Below are positions 58,944 to 64,000 of a stretch of DNA of 64,000 nucleotides, one piece after another. The notes under the pieces were generated by a model, which was not told the DNA's origin, did not search any database, and saw only the letters and a program-made list of their open reading frames with translations. Source of the DNA: Lomentospora prolificans (lineage: Eukaryota; Ascomycota; Sordariomycetes; Microascales; Microascaceae); the NCBI GenBank assembly GCA_029532625.1, contig JARFXM010000009.1, positions 62,001 through 126,000 of the forward strand, written 5' to 3'. The stretch's first letter is position 1, and each line of letters starts with the position of its first letter. The translations under genes were made by a program, and so were the position numbers.

Positions 58944-60324
58944 ATGGCGGAGCCCACGACAACCGTCGACGTCAGCCAGGCCACGTCGACAACAATAGTG
59001 GACGATGGTCTCCCGCACAACCACCTCATCGTTGAGTTTAACGTCATTATTTGGATCTTGACCGGAATATCCGGTCTTGTTCTTTTCTTACGAGGCTACT
59101 GCAAAATCACCAGACAGCGCGGACTGTGGTGGGATGACTGGATCATGTTGGCTGCATGGGTATGTTTGTACCCCTTGGCAAGGAATCAATGTGGAAAAGG
59201 GTCGCAACGATACTAATAATGCGCACGCACTTCTAGATTACCATCGTTATTTCGTGCGTCTTTGGCTCTATCTCGACGACTATGGGGTTCGGCAGGCACA
59301 CATACGACATTGATACCGAAGGCCCCGGATTTCCCAAGTTACTGCTGATCATGAACATGACGGGTTTCTGGTCCATCTGGGGTGCAGCCTGGAGCAAGAC
59401 TAGCTTTGCCGTCACGCTTCTGCGCCTCACCCAGACCTCGGCGCTCAAGTGGTTCATCTGGTTCCTCATCATTACCGTAAATGTTGGTTTATACATTGCC
59501 GCCATCTTCATGTGGGTTCAGTGTGACCCCCCCGAGAAGGTGTGGAACCCAAACGTCGAAGGCACATGCTGGGACGGAAACATCATCGTCGCGTACAATA
59601 GCTGGACAGCTGGTAAGCCTCTCCTTCCGCAAACGGGCTAACCGCTCCACACGCCCCCCTCTTGAAGATGCTAACCCGTCTGGTCGGATAGTGTGGTCTG
59701 GTCTGGCAGACATTGCGTTGGCAGTCATTCCCTGGTGGATCATCTCTCGTGCGGCGATGAACTTCAAAGAGCAGCTCGGCCTTCTTCTCTGTATGAGCTT
59801 GGGCGTCTTGTATGTGTTTGCCTCTTGTTTTGTCTCTGTCAAAGTCCCACGACTAATCCACCCGCTTGTAGTGCTGGATGCACCTCTATTGCCAAGGTCA
59901 TCACGATGAAGGCCATCACAAGCAACGATATGAGTGAGTGCACCCACATGCTCCTTCGCCTGTTCCCTTCTTCCCTGCTAACCCAGGATGCCGCGCAGTC
60001 AACACCCCGCCCCTCAACATTCTCGGCATTGCCGAAGCCGCCGTCACCATCATCGCCGCATCCGTCCCCGTCCTCCGAGCCCTCATCCGCGCTCCGAATC
60101 TGTCCAACGTCAAGTCGTTCAGCCTGTCGATTTCGAATTCGAAAAGCAACGCGTCTCAGCTTCAATCCCAGGCTCGCCGTGAATACGAAGTGTTGGACAA
60201 GGATAGCGATAACATCAGCACGATTAAGTTGACAAGGCTTGACCGAGTCAACGCTGAGGAGAGCCACGGATCGTCGCCGAGGGCGATGGGACACCCTAGC
60301 CGAGACGAGTGGCGGAGGTATTAA
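58944..60324 (+). CDS. Fungal rhodopsin-domain integral membrane protein
   Basis: Five exons (58944-59159, 59237-59612, 59692-59809, 59872-59933, 59999-60324) encode 365 residues. About seven membrane segments are visible: VIIWILTGISGLVLFLRGY, ITIVISCVFGSISTTMGFG, LIMNMTGFWSIWGAAWSKTS, WFIWFLIITVNVGLYIAAIF, LADIALAVIPWWII, LGLLLCMSLGVFAGCTSIAK, and ILGIAEAAVTIIAASVPVLR. The motif GLWWDDWIMLAAW after the first segment and the extracellular CDPPEKVWNP/GTCW loop are typical of the fungal rhodopsin-domain family, which is related to Pth11-like receptors. The Ser-rich C-terminal tail (SLSISNSKSNAS) is cytosolic and may be phosphorylated. No CFEM domain is present. Receptor function is inference from the family. 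The fourth intron's acceptor was taken as GCAG at 59998 because an earlier CAG is too near the CTAAC branch site. Confidence 0.88.
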
Positions 60325-62354
60325 GTGGCTTGTGCGAAAATGTGCCTTGTAAATATATATATGTAACCCTCATGACCCTTAATGAATCTACGAAAGAATC
60401 CGGCCTGGATTATGGACTTACTAGCTATGCCGGAATTTCTGCTATGCGTGATTGTAAACTCGATGGTCGATGAAGATAGCTTCCTTCGGCACGTTAGTAT
60501 GGAAAATGGTGGGCAGCTGTTGGCAGTTTGCCTTGGCCAACCCTCCTCGTCTCAACCAGGTTGACGCAGCGAGCATCATCCGCTTTCCATGGATATTTGG
60601 TATTTGCCAGGGCGGGTGGGGAACGTGAGGGCTTGCAGGCGGCTGGCTTGGGTTAGTGAAGAAACCGGTTGTGAGGAGATGCAATGTCGATATACACCCT
60701 TTGCGTTGGCCTTGGAATGCCGTCTCGATGAAGCTTGAACGGATCATGATCGCAGCATTCCCGACCCAAAAGGTGTGTCCGATTTTTATCCTCTCCGTAC
60801 CCAATACTTAAGGTGGCTCAGGTCGGCGACCCTTAAAATCCTGAATTAGCTACCAGCCTCAATGCGATTGGGATTTCCGTCATCAATCAGCATTAGGTTT
60901 TTGATAACACCGTGAGCAGCCGTTAGAGGTACTTGAATGTTGAATGTCATGTCATTTCGTTACCCTTTTGCTTTGGAATCCCCAATGTTGAACCATCCGC
61001 ACTTGATACCGTCTTGGTAGCTGTTGAGACGAGCCGACCCATTACAAAGTTCATCTCGCGCGTTCACGAGCTGGCTTTGGAGGAGACCCCTTTTTTTGTA
61101 CGGGGTTAAGTGCATCTAACACAGCATTGGATAAGTTTGAAGCGTTGGATTCTTTGAGGCTTTCCGGGAAACCCGTTGGCAGCCACAGAGCGAAGCGCGA
61201 CGCTCGCCACCAGTGGAACCCTCCCGACATTCAATGGAACCATAGCGAATAGTTATAATATGGAGCGTAATAGTGTGTAGGAGTTTGACGGTGCGCGCTG
61301 GTTTTAGTATTTATCTTCAGCCGTCCCAACACGCAGGTAAGCTGTGATTCATACTAATAATAGTGAGTCCACAACACCTGTCCTCTGCTATATGCTAGAG
61401 AAGAAACAGGACGCTTCCTAAAGTCGAATATAACAAGATAGATATAGACTTTCGGAATGAGAGCTACCGGTGTGGGGGGTAAGTGATCAATAGGATTAGC
61501 AGCAGGTATATATGATTGATCGAGTACCAACAAGCATCCCCTCCACCGCCCTTTTTTTAAGGAGATCAATATCAATTTGTCAGGCTTAATGCGACATCTG
61601 TGTACAGGATTCTGGAAGGTTGGTAGAATCCCTCGAGCTTTACGCAAAAGGTGAAAAGTGGAAAAGAATATGTGTTAGTCGGCCGGGTCGACATAGACGG
61701 AACTCGTGAAGGATCCTAGCAAGGGCAGTAGCCGTCCCCCTAGTGTGAATCCTCCGACCAAATAGATGAAGGCGACACTCCTCTAGCCCGTGGCGTTCGC
61801 TCCCGCCAGCGGAATGCCGGCTCGTCCCCGCAGCGCCCCTCCCTGACGCCCGGCTTGAGCCCTAATACTTCCCGGCATGCTAAAGCCACACGTGGAGCAA
61901 CGGGACACCCGTCGGCCGATTTGGCGTATCCTTAATTTAAATATGCATCAGTGTACTTCTTCACCATTGCCCCTTTCGAAAAATACTCTCCAGTTTCCCC
62001 ATCTGGGAGATGGGTGGTCAGATTACATCGGGTATTTTGCTAGGTGAATTTGGCTAAAGGCGGAGAGGCGTCTGGAGATTGAGCTTATTATGGATTAGAG
62101 AAAAGTAAACAAGTGCCAGCCAGATTTGACTTGTAGATAACTAGAGTAAGTTGCAACGTAGGACAACCTTTCCTTCAGTCGCTCGCCTATATAGCGCACG
62201 TCTTATTCCCTGGCCTAATCATAGCCGTCATTTAATCCCCAGTGGATTAGACGTTTCCCTGTGGCGAATGCACCTTGTTCACCGTTTCCCCCCTTATTTC
62301 AGCCCATTCGGTGGTTGAGCTGCCCTCACAAAGCTGCAGCCCCGAATAGAGGTC
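60325..62354. other. Intergenic, no gene seen
   Basis: These 2 kb lie between two plus-strand genes. Open frames here are short and featureless. The last 150 bases hold TATA-like sequence (TATATAGCGC near 62190) suited to the AA8 gene promoter. Confidence 0.5.
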
Positions 62355-63204
62355 ATGAAGGCGACTTTATTGATGGGGAGTCTCATCGGGCTCGTCACGG
62401 CATTCCCCGCCCCGGACTCCACCCCGGACGCCACCTTAATCGAGAAGCGCCAAAAGATTACCGTTGGGCGATGGTGCAGTCCCCAGACAAGCCTATGCTA
62501 CATGGACTACACGACCGAGACCCGAACGTCCTTTAGAGTAGCCATCCCTGATAGCGCTACCGCCGGGACTGCCTTCGACATCGCCATTCAGATCGTTGCG
62601 CCCGTAAACCAGGGCTGGACTGGAATCTCGTGGGGAGCGTCCATGATGGATGCTCCCCTCACCGTCACTTGGCAGAATGGGCAAGCCCCGGTTCTGTCCT
62701 CGCGCTGGTCCACGTGAGTCTGAGCAGTCTCTCCCGCTACCGGCCTTCTCCACTGGCCTGCCTTTCGCTGTGTTGAGTATCTAGAATCAGGAATCGCCTG
62801 TTTCTGGGGGCGTTGTGGACAGGACGCGGTTGTCGGTTCAAGCTGGCTAACACTGCTTCTCTCCCGGATATAGTAGCCGACAAATGCCGACAATATACAA
62901 TCAAGCGACTTATACGATCCTCCAGGATACCGGCGTTAACGGCACTCACTACACCCTCAGCGCCATCTGCAAGGGATGCAGTTCTTGGACGCGGACGAGC
63001 GGAAGCGTCAAGACTCTCTCACCGACAGGTGGTTTGAGGCTTGCGTGGGTGGCGAACACGCAGATGAACTCAGTCGGTCAGCGGGCCAACCCGGCGTCGA
63101 CCATCGAGTATCACCCTTACCTTGGATATGTTGACGGAAGTTTCAACGATGCAAGGGTGCCTGCTGCGCAGTTCCAAGCTGCGGCTGCCATGGTGCGGCC
63201 ATGA
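62355..63204 (+). CDS. Secreted stand-alone AA8 cytochrome-domain protein
   Basis: Two exons (62355-62713 and 62874-63204) encode 229 residues. MKATLLMGSLIGLVTAFPAP is a signal peptide followed by a short propeptide ending EKR. The remaining 190 residues form a CDH-type cytochrome domain: CYMDYTTETRTSFRVAIPD, FDIAIQIVAPVNQGWTGISW and GASMMDAPLTVTWQNG, where Met in the WGxxM region is the expected axial heme ligand. The second exon has MPTIYNQATYTILQDTGVNG and CKGCSSW; His in TIEYHPYLGYVDG is the probable second ligand. In cellobiose dehydrogenase this heme b domain passes electrons from a flavin domain to lytic polysaccharide monooxygenases. Here there is no attached flavin domain and no carbohydrate-binding module, so it must work with separate partners. 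The 160 bp intron is the longest accepted in this window. Confidence 0.87.
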
Positions 63205-64000
63205 GCAGAGTGTCCGAACAACTCTGTGCATAATATTTGGCTCGCTCGTTTTATGTTTTCCATATCATAGGAAAGCATGATGGGAACCATGCTAATTGGT
63301 ATCCGCCGCTGGCCGAGATAGCTAGAGCTACATCTGTAAACTTGGCTAATTGTTCCGGTTCAATCCACATGTTAACCATGATCCCCGATCCTTAACTGTT
63401 CCTTGTCGACTTCTCGATAGGAGCAAGGATAAAGTTGGGGCCGAAGACATTCCCATTGTCCATACGAAAGCCGCGAACGTGCGCGGCTTTTTTGTGATAA
63501 TAGCGATTTCTTCAATCAGTTGGGGGATAGAACGACGGGAGGACGCGACCGAGTCTTGTGGCTTGTCTAGTCGTCGTACTGGATCACGATACTTACTGCT
63601 AGAAGCCCACTGCTGCTGCTGGGGCTGCAATCCTCAAGCCTCTACAGTAGGGAGCGCATCAAACCAAGATTGAGTATAGATTTCGCCGGCGACATGTGGG
63701 AAATACTCGGCAAGGATGAAGGTCAGTGTGCTGCAATGGACTACTCCTTGGGACATGCAATTTTGGAGCCGTGGGCACGGCCGCGAGCATCGCTGCATGT
63801 AGCTAGGACGTTTGAGCAAGTATTGACAGTAGAGCAATAGACCTCGCGTTCGTCAAAAGACACAGATGGTTGAGAGATCCAGTTTCGATGGACGTCTCCA
63901 AAATCCTTGGACTCATCGAGCAACCTGGAGATGATTCATATAATCATATAATCGGACCACGCACGTCAATGAGGCAATGTTATGCGTCTCGATTATTATT
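63205..64000. other. Right-edge region, no supported gene
   Basis: This is the 3' flank of the AA8 gene. A perfect 9 bp hairpin with a T run lies at 63467-63493. A minus-strand frame at about 63741-63950 could be part of a gene running past the window but resembles no family I know. Confidence 0.4.
63467..63493 (+). repeat. Perfect hairpin followed by T tract
   Basis: AAAGCCGCG at 63467-63475 pairs fully with CGCGGCTTT at 63482-63490 around a six-base loop, and the T run continues to 63493. It has the shape of a bacterial intrinsic terminator, or of a Pol III stop with a stem, but no RNA gene was recognised upstream, so no function is claimed. Confidence 0.7.

Noticed and set aside
63741..63950. 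Minus-strand frame near the right edge with paired cysteines
   Set aside because: No start, no signal peptide and no known motif; a stop precedes the only plausible acceptor, and the window ends before more context is available.
1..64000. CRISPR arrays, bacterial operons or ribosome-binding sites
   Set aside because: The spliced genes and families are fungal, and no regularly spaced repeats of that kind are present.

Overview
The window is nuclear DNA of a filamentous ascomycete (Pezizomycotina, probably Sordariomycetes; no rRNA or phylogenetic marker is present to fix the genus). The genes are interrupted by 49-160 bp introns with GTAAGT-like donors, CTAAC/CTAAT branch motifs and CAG/TAG acceptors. 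The families are typical of that group: a fungal GH31 glucosidase, a DUF1996 protein, a Zn2Cys6 regulator, a fungal rhodopsin-domain membrane protein, an AA8 cytochrome and a small cysteine-rich secreted protein. I resolved fifteen genes that look intact, most of them spliced. There is also one gene cut by the left edge, one regulator lacking its DNA-binding domain, two decayed genes (an isochorismatase-like hydrolase and a flavin monooxygenase), a probable solo LTR and several simple repeats.

Layout. 1-246: N-terminus of a secreted GMC oxidoreductase, minus strand. 247-3133: AT-rich DNA with an LTR-like remnant and a tRNA-like relic. 3134-6224: secreted GH31 alpha-glucosidase, minus. 9060-9606: decayed isochorismatase-like gene. 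11762-17116: three secreted-protein genes in a row (M14 carboxypeptidase, a 92-residue ten-cysteine protein, a DUF1996 protein). 18403-21426: a fungal-type transcription-factor domain without a zinc cluster, then a flavin monooxygenase pseudogene. 24107-28025: a Dip5-like amino-acid permease and a C2-domain, synaptotagmin-like lipid-transfer protein. 29131-34748: arylamine N-acetyltransferase, a Daf-2-upregulated-family protein and a Zn2Cys6 regulator. 36001-43702: a giant GHKL-ATPase (sacsin/NO VEIN type) gene and mitochondrial D-lactate dehydrogenase. 44686-54710 (all minus): a multipass membrane protein, a GH28 pectinase-like enzyme, an alpha-arrestin and an RWD-PARP ADP-ribosyltransferase. 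58944-60324: a rhodopsin-domain membrane protein. 62355-63204: a stand-alone AA8 heme protein.

Function. Many products are secreted and act on polymers outside the cell: GH31 on alpha-glucans, GH28 on pectin, M14 on peptides, and AA8 and GMC as possible redox partners. The permease and arrestin fit nutrient uptake and its ubiquitin-dependent down-regulation, though no link between them can be shown from sequence. The most unusual items are the GHKL ATPase, the RWD-PARP protein, the ten-cysteine secreted protein, the GH28 enzyme with altered catalytic motifs, and the acetyltransferase/regulator neighbourhood. All exon coordinates were assembled by eye from splice motifs and reading frames, so a few junctions remain uncertain, as noted.
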